A stretch of DNA of 64,000 bases from Budorcas taxicolor. Lineage: Eukaryota; Chordata; Mammalia; Artiodactyla; Bovidae. The stretch spans positions 27,318,001 through 27,382,000 of the forward strand of contig NC_068922.1 in the NCBI RefSeq assembly GCF_023091745.1, written 5' to 3'. A program made the translations under genes and the position numbers. This document shows positions 11,956 through 24,189 of the stretch, piece after piece (within the stretch, counting starts at the first letter, position 1; each line of letters opens with the position of its first letter). The notes under the pieces are model-generated. The model was not told the DNA's origin, searched no databases, and worked only from the letters and a program-made list of their open reading frames with translations.

Positions 11956-14669
11956 CAGGGGTGGTCCTAAGATAGCAGAGTGATAGGACGGGGAGACCAC
12001 TTTCTCCCCCACAAATTCATCAAAAGAACATTTGAACGCTGAGAAAATTCCACAATAACTTCTGAATGCTGGCAGAGGACATCAGGCACACAGAAAAGCA
12101 CCCATTGTCTTCGAAAGGAGGTAGGAAAAAATACAAAAGATAAAAAGAGAGACAAAAGAGGTAGGGATGGAGCTCCATCCTAGGAAGGGAGTCTTAAAAG
12201 AGAGAGAAGTTTCCAGACACCAGGAAACACTCACTGCCGAGTCTGTGGCAAGCCTTGGAACCACAGAGGGCAACATAACCGGGAGGAAAAATAAATAAAT
12301 AAGTAAAACCCACAGATTACGTGCCCAGTGGTAACTCCCCCAGCGGAAAAGCAGCGCAGATGCCTGCATTCGCCACTAGCAAGCGGGGGCTGGGCGGGGA
12401 GGCGCGGGCTGCATTGCTTAGAGTAAGGACCGGGCCTGAATGCCCCAAGGGCAATCTGAGGGAACTACTTGGGATAGCAAACCAGACTGTGGGATAACTA
12501 CCACGCGAAAAGCCATAACCTAAGACACCATCAGGCCCACTCACAAAACAAAGGACTGAGCAGAGCTAGCCTGCTGCAAGCCAGCCCATCCCCCTCCAGA
12601 GACAGGCAGGTGAGGGCAGCCAGAGCCAGAAGGGGACAATCGTGGCCCCAGAGAGGCATTATCTACTAACCTGCAACCAGGCTTAGTTGCTAACCAAGAC
12701 TTCTTGGCATTCTGGACAGTCAACATCCGCCTGAGAAGGTGCACCGGTTGTACACCCAGAAAAATGAGCGGCAGGGACGGGGGAGGTGATAAGTCGCAGC
12801 GACCATGCTCGCCAAACACCTGGTCACCTGAGCTGCTCAGACCTGGGAAGGGCACAAAACGCAGGCCCAACCGAGTCTGCACCTCTGAGGACTACCCAAG
12901 TGCCTGAGCCCGAGCAGCTTAGACCTGGGAAGTGCATACACCCCAGGGCCAGCCTCAGACAGTCCCCGGCAGAGCAACCTAGAGCCTAAGCAGTGTAGAC
13001 AGGGAAAGCATACACGCTGTGAGCGGGGCAAACCCAGTGTGGCCGAGACACTGCGAGCACATGCCGGTGTTGTTTGCAGCGTCCCTCCCTCCCCACAGCA
13101 CGACTGAACAAGTGAGCCTTAAAAAAGTGTCCACCACCGCCCCCTTGTGCCAGGGTGGAAATTAGACCCTGAAGAGACCAGAAAACAGAAGCAGCTAAAA
13201 CACAGGGACCCTCCTTGGAAGTGACAGGTGCAATAGATTAAAACCCTGTAGTTAGTACCGACTATATAGGAAGGGGCCTATAGATCTTAAGAAATATAAG
13301 CCGGATCAAGGCACTATCCAGAAATGAACTGACCCCACACCGCCCACAACAACACCAGAGAAAGTCCTAGGTATATTTTTACTATCATTCTTTAATTTTT
13401 TTTAAATTTTCAAGTCCTCTATTACTCCTTTTATTTTCATTTTTATAACCTAGTATTACTTTGCAAAAAAAAAAAAAGAGAGAGAGACCCTATTTTTTAA
13501 AGCAAACTTCATATGTATATATATCTTATGCTTTTTGTGACTTTGGGTTTCTTTTTTTCTCTCTCTCTCTCTCTTTTTCTTTAATATTGTATTTTTGAAA
13601 ACCCAACCTCTACTCTAGATTTTTAATCTTTGTTTTTGGTATTGGTTATCAATTTTGTACCTTTAAGAACCCAATATTCAGTACGCATTTTTACTTGGGA
13701 GTGAGATTAAGATCACTGGCTTGACTGCTCTCTCCCACTTTGGGCTCTCCTTTTTCTCCACCAAGTCACCTCTATCTCTTCCCTCCCCCCTTCTCTTCTC
13801 TACCCCACTCTGTGAATCTCTTTGTGTGTCCCGGATGGTGGAGAACACTTAGGGAACTGATTATTGCCTGGATCTGTCTCTCTCCTTTTGATTTCCCCCT
13901 TATCCTCCTGGCCACCTCTGTCTCCTTCCTCCCTCTTCTCTTCTTTGTGTAACTCTCTGAACATCTCTGAGCAGTCCAGATGTGGAGTGCACATAAGGAA
14001 GTGATTACTGGCTAGCTTGCTCTCTCCTCTTTTGATTCTACCTCATCTCATCCTGGTAACCTCTATCTCTCTCCTCCTTCTTCTCTTCTCCATGTAATTC
14101 TGTGAACCTCTCTGGGTGCCCCTCACTGTGGAGAAACTTTTCATCTTTAACCTAGATGTTTTATCAATGGTGCTATATAGATGGAGAAGTCTAGAGGCTA
14201 CTGTGAATATAAGACTGTAAACTAGAAGCAGGAGGCTTAAGTCCAAATCCTGAGAACACCAGAGAAATACTGACTCCAGGGAACATTAATTGACAGAAGC
14301 TCATCAAACGCCTCCATACCTACACTGAAACCAAGCACCACCTAAGAGCCAACAAGTTCCAGAGCAAGACATACCACACAAATTCTCCAGCAACACAGGA
14401 ACACAGCCCTGAGCTCCAATATACAGGCTGCCCAAAGTTACTCCAAATCCACTGACATCTCATAACTCATTACTGGACACTTCATCGCACTCCAGAGAGA
14501 AGAAGCCCAGCCCCACCCACCAAAACACCGACACAAGCTTCCCTAACCAGGAAACCTTGATAAGCCACCCGTACAACCCCACCCACAGTGAGGAAACTCT
14601 ACAATAAAGAAAACTCCACAAACTGCCAGAATACAGAAAGGCCACCCCAAACACAGTAATATAAACAGG
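11956..14669 (+). promoter_or_regulatory. L1 5' UTR and internal promoter region
   Basis: This 2.7-kb leader precedes ORF1. It starts ggggtggtcctaagat. Its first 1.2 kb is CpG-rich relative to the surroundings (densest around 12340-13080), as expected for an L1 internal promoter. It then becomes pyrimidine-rich, with a CT run at 13559-13574 and three related tandem units at about 13700-14140. Promoter function is inferred from L1 biology and is not shown by the sequence. Confidence 0.8.
13700..14140 (+). repeat. Three diverged tandem units of about 143 bp in the L1 5' UTR
   Basis: The landmark 'ctgtgaa/ctctgaa-c-tctctg' recurs at about 13808, 13951 and 14097. Each is followed by a 'gtggag' segment and preceded by a pyrimidine-rich block ending 'ttctcttct'. 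The spacing is 143-146 bp. The units are clearly related but diverged. Confidence 0.75.
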
Positions 14670-15638
14670 ATGAAGAGACAGAAGAATACCCAGCAGGTAA
14701 AGGAACAGGATAAATGCCCACCAAACCAAACAAAAAAGGAAGAGATAGGGAATCTACCTGATAAAGAATTCCAAATCATGACAGTGAAAATGATTCAAAA
14801 TCTTGAAAACAAAATGGAATCACAGATAAATACCCTGGAGACAAGGGTTGAGAAGATGCAAGAAAGCTTTAACAAGGACCTAGAAGAAATAAGAATCAAT
14901 GTATAATGAATAATGCAATAAATGAGATCAAAAGCACTCTGGAGGGAACAAATAGCAGAATAACAGAGTCAGAAGATAGGATTAGTGAAGTAGAAGATAG
15001 AATGGTAGAAATACATAAATCAGAGAGGAAAAAAGAAAAATGAATTAAATGAGGACAATCTCAGAGACCTCTGGGACAATGTTAAATGCCCCAGCAGTTG
15101 AATCATAGGAGACCCAGAAGAAGAAGACAAAAAGAAAGACCATGAGAAAATACTTGAGGAGATAATAGTTGAAAACTTCCCTAAAATGGGGAAGGAAATA
15201 ATCACCCAAGTCCAAGAAACCCAGAGAATCCCAAACAGGATAAACCCAAGGCAAAACACCCCAGGACACATATTAATCAAATTAACAAACATCAAACACA
15301 AAGAACAAATATTAAAAGCAGCAAGGGGAAAACAACAAATAACACACAACGGGATTCCCATAAGGATAACAGCTGATCTTTCAATAGAAACTTTTCAGGC
15401 CAGGAGGGAATGGCAGGACACACTTAAAGTGATGAAAGAAAATAACCTATAGCCCAGATTACTGTACCCAGCAAGGATCTCATTCAAATATGAAGGAGAA
15501 ATCAAAAGCTTTACAGACAAGCAAAAGCTGAGAGAATTCAGCACCACCAAACTAGCTCTCCAACAAATGCTAAAGGATCTTCTCCAGAAAGGAAACACAA
15601 AAAGGGTGTATAAACTTGAACCCAAAACAATAAAGTAA
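14670..15638 (+). pseudogene. L1 ORF1 (RNA-binding protein), broken
   Basis: In L1, ORF1 encodes a trimeric, coiled-coil, single-strand RNA-binding chaperone of the L1 ribonucleoprotein. This copy opens MKRQKNTQQV at 14670. A long Glu/Lys-rich heptad-like region (LENKMESQINTLETRVEKMQ) fits the coiled coil, and the C-terminal half carries ILKAARGKQQ and the ARREW segment. A frameshift near 14895-14905, further stops around 15040-15110 and a stop at 15450-15452 break it. The start and end codons are in the same frame, giving 323 codons if unbroken, which is about normal for this protein. The stop at 15636-15638 directly precedes the ORF2 start. Confidence 0.9.
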
Positions 15639-18600
15639 ATGGCAATGGGATCACGCTTATCAATAATTACCTTAAACATAAATGGGTTGAATGCCCCAAC
15701 CAAAAGACAAAGATTGGCTGAACGGATACAAAAACAAGACCCCTATATGTGTTGTCTACAAGAGACCCACCTCAAAACAAGGGACACGTACAGATTGAAA
15801 GTGAAGGGCTGAAAAAAGATATTCCACACAAATAGAGACCAAAAGAAAGCAGGAGTAGCAATACTCATATAAGATAAAATAGACTTTAAAACAAAGGCTG
15901 TGAAAAGAAACAAAGAACACTACATAATGATTAAAGGATCAATCCAAGAAGAAGATATAACAATTATAAATATATATGCACCCAACATAGGAGCACCGCA
16001 ATATGTAAGACAAATGCTAACAAGTATGAAAGGGGAAATTAACAATAACACAATAATAGTGGGAGACTTTAATACCCCACTCACACCTATTGATAGATCA
16101 ACTAAACAGAAAATTAACAAGGAAACACAAACATTAAATGATGCAATAGACCAGTTAGACCTAATTGATATCTATAGGACATTTCACCCCAAAACAATGA
16201 ATTTCACCTTTTTCTCAAGTGCACACGGAACCTTCTCCTGGATAGATCACATCCTGGGCTATAAATCTAGCCTTGGTAAATTTAAAAAAATTTGAAATCA
16301 TTCCAAGCATCTTTTCTAACCACAATGCAGTAAGATTAGATCTCAATTACAGGAGAAAACCTATTAAAAATTCCAACATATGGAGGCTGAACAACACACT
16401 GCTGAATAACCAACAAGTCACAGAAGAAATCAAAAAAGAAATCAAAATATGCATAGAAATGAGTGAAAATGAAAACACAACAACCCAAAACCTGTGGGAC
16501 ACTGTAAAAGCAGTGCTAAGGGGAATGTTCATAGCAATAGAGGCATACCACAAGAAACAAGAAAAAAGTCAAATAACCTAACTCTACACCTAAAGCAACT
16601 AGAAAAGGAAGAAATGAAGAACCCCAGGGTTTGTAGAAGGAACGAAATCTTAAAAATTAGGGCAGAAATAAATGCAAAAGAAACTAAAGAGACCATACCA
16701 AAAATCAACAAAGCCAAAAGCTGGTTCTCTGAGAGGATAAATAAAATTGACAAACCACTAGCCAGATTCATCAAGAAACAAAGGGAGAAAAATCAAATCA
16801 ATAAAATTAGAAATGAAAATGGAGAGATCACAACAGACAACATAGAAATACAAAGCATCATAAGAGACTACTAACAGCAATTATATGCCAATAAAATGGA
16901 CAACTTGGAAGAAATGAACAAATTCTTAGAAAGGTACAACTTTCCAAAACTGAACCAGGAAGAAATAGAAGATCTTAACAGACCCATCACAAGCACAGAA
17001 ATGGAAACTGTAATCAGAAATCTTCCAGCAAACAAAAGTCCAGGACCAGACGGCTTCACAGCTGAATTCTACCAAAAATTTAGAGAAGAGGTAACACCTA
17101 TCCTACTCAAACTCTTCCAGAAAATTGCAGAAGAAGGTAAACTTCCAAACTCATTCTATGAGGCCACCATCACCCTAATACCAAAACCTGACAAAGATGC
17201 CACAAAAAAAGAAAACTACAGGCCAATATCACTGATGAACATAGATGCAAAACTCCTTAACAAAATTCTAGCAATCAGAATCCAACAACACATTAAAAAG
17301 ATCATATATCATGACCAAGTAGGCTTTATCCCAGGGATGCAAGGATTCTTCAATATCCGCAAATAAATGGCTCAGAGGTTAAAGCGTCTGCCTCCAATGC
17401 GGGAGACCCGGGTTCGATCTCTGGGTTGGGAAGATCCCCTGGAGAAGGAAATGGTAACCCACACCAGTATTCTTGCATGGAGAATCCCATGGACGGAGAA
17501 GCCTGGTAGGCTACAGTCCACCAGGTCGCAAAGAGTCAGACACGACTGAGCAACTTCACCTTCAATACACCACATTAACAAATTGAAAAATAAAAGCCAT
17601 ATGATTATCTCAATAGATGCAGAGAAAGCCTTATTCAACATCCATTTATGATAAAAACTCTCCAGAAAGCAAGAATAGAAGGAATATATCTCAACATAAT
17701 AAAAGCTATATATGACAAACCCACAGCAATCATTATCCTCAATGGTGAAAAATTGAGAGCATTTCCCCTAAAGTCAGGAACAACACAAGGGTGCCCACTT
17801 TCACCACTACTATTCAACATAGTTTTGGACGTTTTGGCCACAGCAATCAGAGCAGAAAAAGACATAAAAAGGAATCCAACTTGGAAAAGAAGAAGTAAAA
17901 CTCTTACTGTTTGCAGATGACATGATCCTCTACATAGAAAACCCTAAAAACTCCACCAGAAAATTACTAGAGCTAATCAGTGAATATAGTAAAGTGGCAG
18001 GATGTAAAATCAACACACAGAAATCCCTTGCATTCCTATACACTAATAATGAGAAAATAGAGAAATTAAGGAAATTATTCCATTCACCGTTGCAATGAAA
18101 AGAATAAAATACATAAGAATATATCTACCTAAAGAAACTAAAGACCTATATATAGAAAACTATAAAACATTGGTGAAAGAAATCAAAGAGGACACTAATA
18201 GATGGAGAAATATATCGTGTTCGTGGATTGGCAGAATCAATATAGTGAAAATGAGTATACTACCCAAAGCAATCTATAGATTCAATGCAATCCCTATCAA
18301 GCTACCAACGGAATTTTTCACAGAGCTAGAACAAATAATTTCACAATTTGTATGGAAATACAAAAAACCTTGAATAGCCAAAGCAATTTTGAGAAAGAAG
18401 AATGGAACTGGAGGAATCAACCTGCTTGGCTTCGGGCTCTACTACAAAGCCACAGTCATCAAGACAGTACATACTGGCACAAAGACAGAAATACAGATCA
18501 ACGGAACAAAATAGAAAGCCCAGAGATAAATCCACGCACCTATGGACACCTTATCTTTGACAAAGGAGGCAAGAATATACAATGGAGAAAAGACAATCTC

Positions 18601-19597
18601 TTTAACAAGTGGTGCTGCGAAAACTGGTCAACCACTTGTAAAAGAATGAAACTAGAACACTTTCTAACACCATCACAAAAATAAACTCAAAGTGGATTAA
18701 AGATCTAAATGTAAGACTAGAAACTATAAAACTTCTAGAGGAGAACATAGGCAAAACACTCCAGGCATAAATCACAGCAGGATCCTCTATGACCCACCTC
18801 CCAGAATACTGGAAATAAAAGCAAAAATAAACAAGTGGGACCTAATTAAAATTAAAAGCTTCTGCACAACAAAGGAAACTATAAGCAAGGTGAAAAGAAA
18901 GCCTTCAGAATGGGAGAAAATGATAGAAAATGAAGTAACTGATAAAGAATTAATCTCAAAAGTATACAAGCAACTCCTGCAGCTCAATTCCAGAAAAATA
19001 AACGACCCAATCAAAAAATGGGCCAAAGAACTAAACAGACATTTCTCCAAAGAAGACATACAGATGGCTAACAAACACATGAAAAAAATGCTCAACGTCA
19101 CTCATTATCAGAGAAATGCAAATCAAAACCACAATGAGGTACCATTTCACGCCAGTCAGAATGGCTGCTATCCAAAAGTCTACAAGCAATAAATGCTGGA
19201 GAGGGTGTGGAGAAAAGGGAACCCTCTTCCCATGTTGGTGGGAATGCAAACTAGTGCAGCCACTATGGAGAACAGTGTGGAGATTCCTTAAAAAACTGGA
19301 AATAGAACTGCCATATGACCCAGCAATCCCACTGCTGGGCATACACACCGAGGAAACCAGAATTGAAAGAGACACATGTACCCCAGTGTTCATCACAGCA
19401 CTAGATGTCCATCAGCAGATGAATGGATAAGAAAGCTGTGGTACATATACACAATGGAGTATTACTCAGCCATTAAAAAGAATACATTTGAATCAGTTCT
19501 AATGAGGTGGATGAAACTGGAGCCTATATTATAGAGTGAAGTAAGCCAGAAAGAAAAATACCAATACAGTATACTAACACATATATATGGAATTTAG
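15639..19597 (+). pseudogene. L1 ORF2 (endonuclease / reverse transcriptase), broken
   Basis: ORF2 is the L1 enzyme that nicks DNA and copies RNA at the nick. It opens MAMGSRLSII one base after the ORF1 stop. Endonuclease motifs are visible: QETHL (15759-15773), VGDFN (about 16060) and WIDHI (about 16240). The reverse transcriptase shows the KPDKD...NYRPISL block (about 17180-17235), the TQGCPLSPLLFN block (about 17785-17820) and the catalytic FADD box (17910-17921). The C-terminal cysteine region is at about 19197-19250. Defects include stops near 15811, 15870 and 16872, a frameshift near 16265-16310, a Bov-tA SINE at about 17365-17570 and later stops. The protein is dead. Confidence 0.92.
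17365..17570 (+). mobile_element. Bov-tA SINE inside L1 ORF2
   Basis: It carries the tRNA-derived head without its first bases (aatggctcagaggttaaagc, then a perfect B-box-like ggttcgatctctgg) and the Bov-A body through 'gtcgcaaagagtcagacacg'. It lies between the GFIPGMQ block and the SIDAEKA motif of the reverse transcriptase. A short L1 segment at the junction is altered, and only a weak 'ttcaata' repeat (17350 and 17562) marks the site. Confidence 0.92.
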
Positions 19598-19965
19598 AAA
19601 AATGGTAACAATAACCCTGTATGCAAGACAGCAAAAGAGACACAGATGTATAGAACAGTCTTATGGAGTCTGTGGGAGAGGGCAAGGGTGGGATGATTTG
19701 GGAGAATGGCATTGAAACATCTATAATACATGAAATGAATCGCCAGTCCAGGTTCGATGCATGATACAGGATGCTCGGAGCTGGTGCACGGGGATGACCC
19801 AGAGGGATATTATGGGGAGGGAGCTGGGAGGGGGGTTCAGGATGGGGAACACGTGTACACCTGTGGTGAATTCATGTTGATATATGGCAAAACCAATACA
19901 ATATTGTAAAGTAATTACCCTCCAATTAAAACAAATAAATTTATATTTAAAAAAATAAAAATAAA
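19598..19965 (+). other. L1 3' UTR and A-rich tail
   Basis: It follows the ORF2 stop at 19595-19597. It contains the G-rich polypurine block near 19810-19845, which is typical of mammalian L1 3' UTRs, then 'ccaatacaatattgtaaag' and a tail rich in AAATAAA-like units. The same tail reappears in truncated form at 43484-43619, 54352-54532 and 54672-54762. Confidence 0.9.
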
Positions 19966-19977
19966 AAAATGCATTTA
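19966..19977 (+). repeat. Target-site duplication, right copy, of the L1
   Basis: Exact second copy of aaaatgcattta, directly after the A-rich tail. Confidence 0.9.
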
Positions 19978-20593
19978 GGATAATTTAATTCTATTTCTAT
20001 GCTATTTTCCATCTGTGTCAATGTAAGTTTAATATGTAAATCATATTCTTATATACTTGCTATAGTTAACAAGTTACCTTGTTATGAGGCATTTAGATTA
20101 TTTACAGCTATTTAGTATCCTAAATAACACTGAAGAAATGACCTATTACTCATTTAATCTGAATTCATTTGTGCATGATGATGTCGAGAATGTGGAATAA
20201 AACTGATATGCTTCAACTCTCAAATTTTCCTTTAGAGATGATCTTCAGTTTGAGTTAGAGGAAAGTCTTTTCCTGGTTGATTATGTAGAACTCACAAATT
20301 TCTTACTTATGTGTTTTATAAGACCCAAAGCAAGATGGAGTTGTGGCAAGTAAACATGTTTATTAAATGTGAAATCAGCCTGAAAGAAACATTTTCCTTA
20401 TAATCAGGTAGGCTATCCTTGATTCTCTGTCTGAATATTAGGGGGGAAGATGGGGGGATGGGAATAAAACAAAATTTCAGAAGGAGAATGAGTTATTTGG
20501 CATATGTCTCCAAAAATTAACAAGTAGCAGAAAAGATAAATTCCTTTATTATAAAAATACTTGTTATGAATTTCTCTGTGACATTTTTGTTGT
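19978..20593. other. Unique AT-rich sequence
   Basis: Nothing recognised. Confidence 0.55.
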
Positions 20594-21412
20594 TTTTTAG
20601 TCTCTAAGTCATGTCTGACTCTTTGTAACCCCATGGACTGTAGTGCTCCAGGATTCCTTGTCCATCACCATCTCCTGGAGTTTGCTCAAACTTATGTCCG
20701 TTGAGTCAACAATGCCATCCAACCATCTCATTCTCTGTCATCCACTTCTTCTCCTGCCCTCAATCTTTCCGAGAATCAGGGTCTTTTCCAATGAGTTGGC
20801 TCTTCACATCAGGTGGCCCAAGTATTGGAGCTTCAGCTTCAGCATCAGTCCTTCAGGGTTGATTTCCTTTAGGATTGACTGGTTTGATCTCTTGCTGTCC
20901 AAGGGACTCTCAAGAGTCTTCTCCAACACACAACTCAAAAGCATCAATTTTTTGATGTTCAGCCTTCTTATGGTCCAAATCTCACATCCATGCATGACTA
21001 CTGGAAAAAATATAGCTTTGACTATACAGACCAGAACTTTGTCAGCCAAGTGATGTCTGTGCTTTTTAATATACTGCCTAGGTTTGTCATAGGTTTTATT
21101 CAAAGGAGTTCAGTTCAGCTCACTTCAGTCGCTCAGTTGTGTCCGACTCTTTGCGACCCCATGAATCACAGCACACCAGGCCTCCCTGTCCATCACCATC
21201 TCCCGGAGTTCACTCAGGAGTTAGCATCTTATAATTTCATGGCTGCAGTCAGCATCTGCAATGATTTTGGAGCCCAAGAAAATAAAGTCTCTCACTGTTT
21301 CCATTGTTTCCCCATCTATTTACCATGAAGTGATGAGACTGGATGCCTGATCTTAGTTTTTGAAAGTTGAGTTTTAAGCCAGTTTTTTCCATTCTCCTCT
21401 TTCACCTTTATC
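20594..21412 (-). mobile_element. BovB LINE 3' part, interrupted by a second BovB tail
   Basis: On the minus strand it covers the BovB C-terminal coding region (IMASG...-like, GSKI, LPWT-type blocks, heavily mutated) and the 3' end at 20594-20640. It begins (5' side) near 21412 at the 'gtgaaagaggagaatgg' segment. The sequence is interrupted at 21111-21215 by another BovB tail. There are many stops and small indels, so it is one of the more diverged BovB copies here. Confidence 0.9.
21104..21222 (-). mobile_element. Nested BovB 3'-end fragment with 7-bp duplication
   Basis: About 105 bp (21111-21215) of BovB 3' end, starting 'cagttcagctcacttcagtc' on the plus strand, sits inside an older BovB of the same orientation. 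Direct repeats aggagtt at 21104-21110 and 21216-21222 flank it. The host BovB sequence continues on each side as 'tcaaaggagtt' and 'agcatcttataatttcatgg'. Confidence 0.85.
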
Positions 21413-24189
21413 AAAAGGACACTGCAGGTAAGGAATAGCACATTTCTTTATTTTTCTATTTCTAATCATATCTGATTTAAACACACCATTTCCAAAAGTG
21501 AGAGAGAAATTCTAAAATTCAATATTAGTTCATTTACACTTATAACTTAATTCTAAAGTTTACACATCACTCCTCCCCAAACTGGGAAAATTCCATTTTA
21601 AATCAGTCTTCATCTCTGGTATAGCTTTTGTTCCATATATTCATGGCCTCACAGTGGATCACTTGTCTTTACAATATTGTGCACTGTTTATGCTGGTCCA
21701 GGACCCCCCTAAGTCCTTTCCCACCCTTGTCTACAACAGAAAAAATAATAATAATAATAACATAGTCATAGAGTGGTTCTACTTTTTCAATCCACATTTT
21801 GAACTGAGAATTGTGGAATTTAAGCCAGTCATTTTCTTTTGTAGTGCTACAAAGGACTGGATTTCAGCAAAGAGATCCTTAGATAAATTAAAGTTATATA
21901 GAATCATTATTTGACCAAGTTGGAACTATTGAAGATGAAAATATTTACTTGGAGATGAGACTCTACCAGTTCACAGCATGCAGAAATGAATGCTGGTCAT
22001 GACATCATCACCAGTTAGGCCGTGGTCACCAGTTAGGCAGAGCCCATTGAAGGAAAGACTCAGGGCCAAGTGACACGAAGAGTACATAATTTGAGCTGGT
22101 CATTCATGACTTCCTCTTGAATATGAAAGCAATCACCTAGCATTCAGAATTCAATTATGTATTTAGAGAAATTAAATACCACATATTTTCTTTCTTGCTA
22201 AATCCTTCTTTGCTTTTCTCTTGATATGGATGTGGCTCACTGCTTCTATTGAACATAGCACAAAACTTAGTTCAGCCCCTCTCCTGGCTTTCTTTATAAA
22301 AGTTGCAAATTGCAGAAATGAACAAATACCCTAGTTTTAGCTTACTTCCCAGGTCTTTTATTAAAAATCACAAATCCTTTTAACTTCCAAAAAAACATAC
22401 AGGATGATATTTTTTATGTTTGCTATGTCTTCTACAAAGAAGAAAATACCTAGTGAATTGGATGTTAGAGCCAATTACCTAAAGGATTAAATCCCTTTTA
22501 TTGAAATCTCTGTGCGTGTGGGTGGCATGGTAAATCCCTTAACAGACCTGACACCTACACCTTGGTCTAGAACATTTTTCCCTCCACCTGCCTCTTTGGC
22601 TTCTCTTTAGCAGGTGTGGGTGGTTTGTGGTTGAGTAAAAGTAAGAATGATCCGCAGGAGCCCCTCACATTTGACACTGAATCTGCCACTAGAATCACCC
22701 TTACATTATAAACTTGACTACCGACCAAAAGTTTCAGGGAGAGAATATTCCCATTTGCTTTGCTTGTAAGGGTTCCTAATAATAATAATAATAATAATGA
22801 CCAGAAGCTTGATAAAACAAGAGTTAATTTTTCCATTTCCATTGGTATTCTAGTGTGTGTGCACAGGTAATGTAAGTTTGTGTTGCTTTATTAGTAATTG
22901 TCTTAACCAATGCGATGACTCTGTTGTGTTTCTTTGTTGATGATAAACATTACATCCATACAAATACATTGATACCCAGTAAGAATTCTAGGTTTTCAAG
23001 TTGGATTTAGGCTTTCTTTTTGAAACTTTGAATTAAAATTATATAATCTTTTCAATATATTAATCTTAAAACATTTAAGTACCATTAGTAAGAAAAGTAA
23101 CAAAGTGTAAAACAAAGTGTCTTTATGAATCACAAATTTTTATTTTACTTTAATATTTCTTAAATTAAAAACAGTATTCCTCCCACATTGATTCATATTT
23201 TACTAAAAACTCATTTTTGAATGGACAATGGGAGGCCAGTCTTGAATAAGATATAACCTCTTTTCTCATCATTCTATTAGATATATCATGAAATAAACTT
23301 ATGGGAAATGACTAATACATTTAAAAAGTAGTATTTATTCCATAAGCCATTTTATTATGTTTTAAGGTTTCAAAAAAAAGTTTTATTAAAATAAATAAAT
23401 TTATATATTTTTTAAAAAGTTGTGAAGAGGGAACAGTTTACTTAATTTGTAATCCTGTATAGTATAATCTTTCATGCTTTTGTTGGCATTGATTCTTAAA
23501 ACTATGTTTCTTTTTAACTTTATAAAATTTAACTTGAAGTGGTAAATACTTAAATAATATCTTCATTAAAATTAGTCAACAAAAATGGAAATGAGAAGTG
23601 TAACAAATTGAGAAAACTAGAAAAATAAGGCACCTTGAACACAATATGAGAAATTAAAGTTACACCCTACAAATAAAAACAATGACTTTGAGGTTGTTAA
23701 ACTATTTTATAATATGCTGTAAGTGAGACATCCTCAGCATTTGCAAAGGTTTTAATCAGAATAGTAAACAGATAGCTATGATTATGAATATATTAAAAGA
23801 AAGAAAAACATTGAGTAAATGTACAATTGGCACTAGAATAATCAAGAGTTATGAAAAGAACACATACAGGAAAAAACAATGAAGGGAAAAAGGTGAACAC
23901 ATTGCATATTAAACTAAGTTCAACAGACTTTTTTATAAACAATAAAAATGAAAGTCATCAATGTATCTGAGTTCGGATTCATTTTTATTGCTTATGCTCA
24001 GTTCTGCTTCACACTCTGAGTCCTCAGGTATTTCTTCAGTTTTGGAAATGTTGATGCATAATGTAAAGTATGTTAGTGTATGTTAGTGTAGGATTGGCCA
24101 ATTTTTCTTGCTTAAATATTCTCTGTGATCAGAAAGGAAACTCACCCAGGTAGACCCTTAGTAAACATGTTAAATGGATGAAAGTTTTC
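21413..24189. other. Unique AT-rich sequence with two AAT microsatellites
   Basis: No gene recognised. ATA/AAT repeats lie at about 21745-21760 and 22777-22799. Short open frames (for example 21654-21914 plus, 22567-22842 minus) have no domain I know. Confidence 0.55.

Larger units (their letters stand above)
11956..19965 (+). mobile_element. Near full-length ruminant L1 LINE
   Basis: An 8.0-kb element bounded by an exact 12-bp direct repeat. In order it has a GC-rich 5' UTR (11956-14669), ORF1 (14670-15638), ORF2 (15639-19597, interrupted by a SINE), a 3' UTR with a G-rich stretch near 19810-19850, and an A-rich tail to 19965. Both reading frames carry several stops and frameshifts, so the element cannot move on its own. 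Length, order and end structure fit a complete insertion with no 5' truncation. Confidence 0.95.

Noticed and set aside
12317..13031. Several GC-rich open frames on both strands
   Set aside because: They lie in the L1 5' UTR, where high GC gives chance open frames. No known L1 protein is encoded there.
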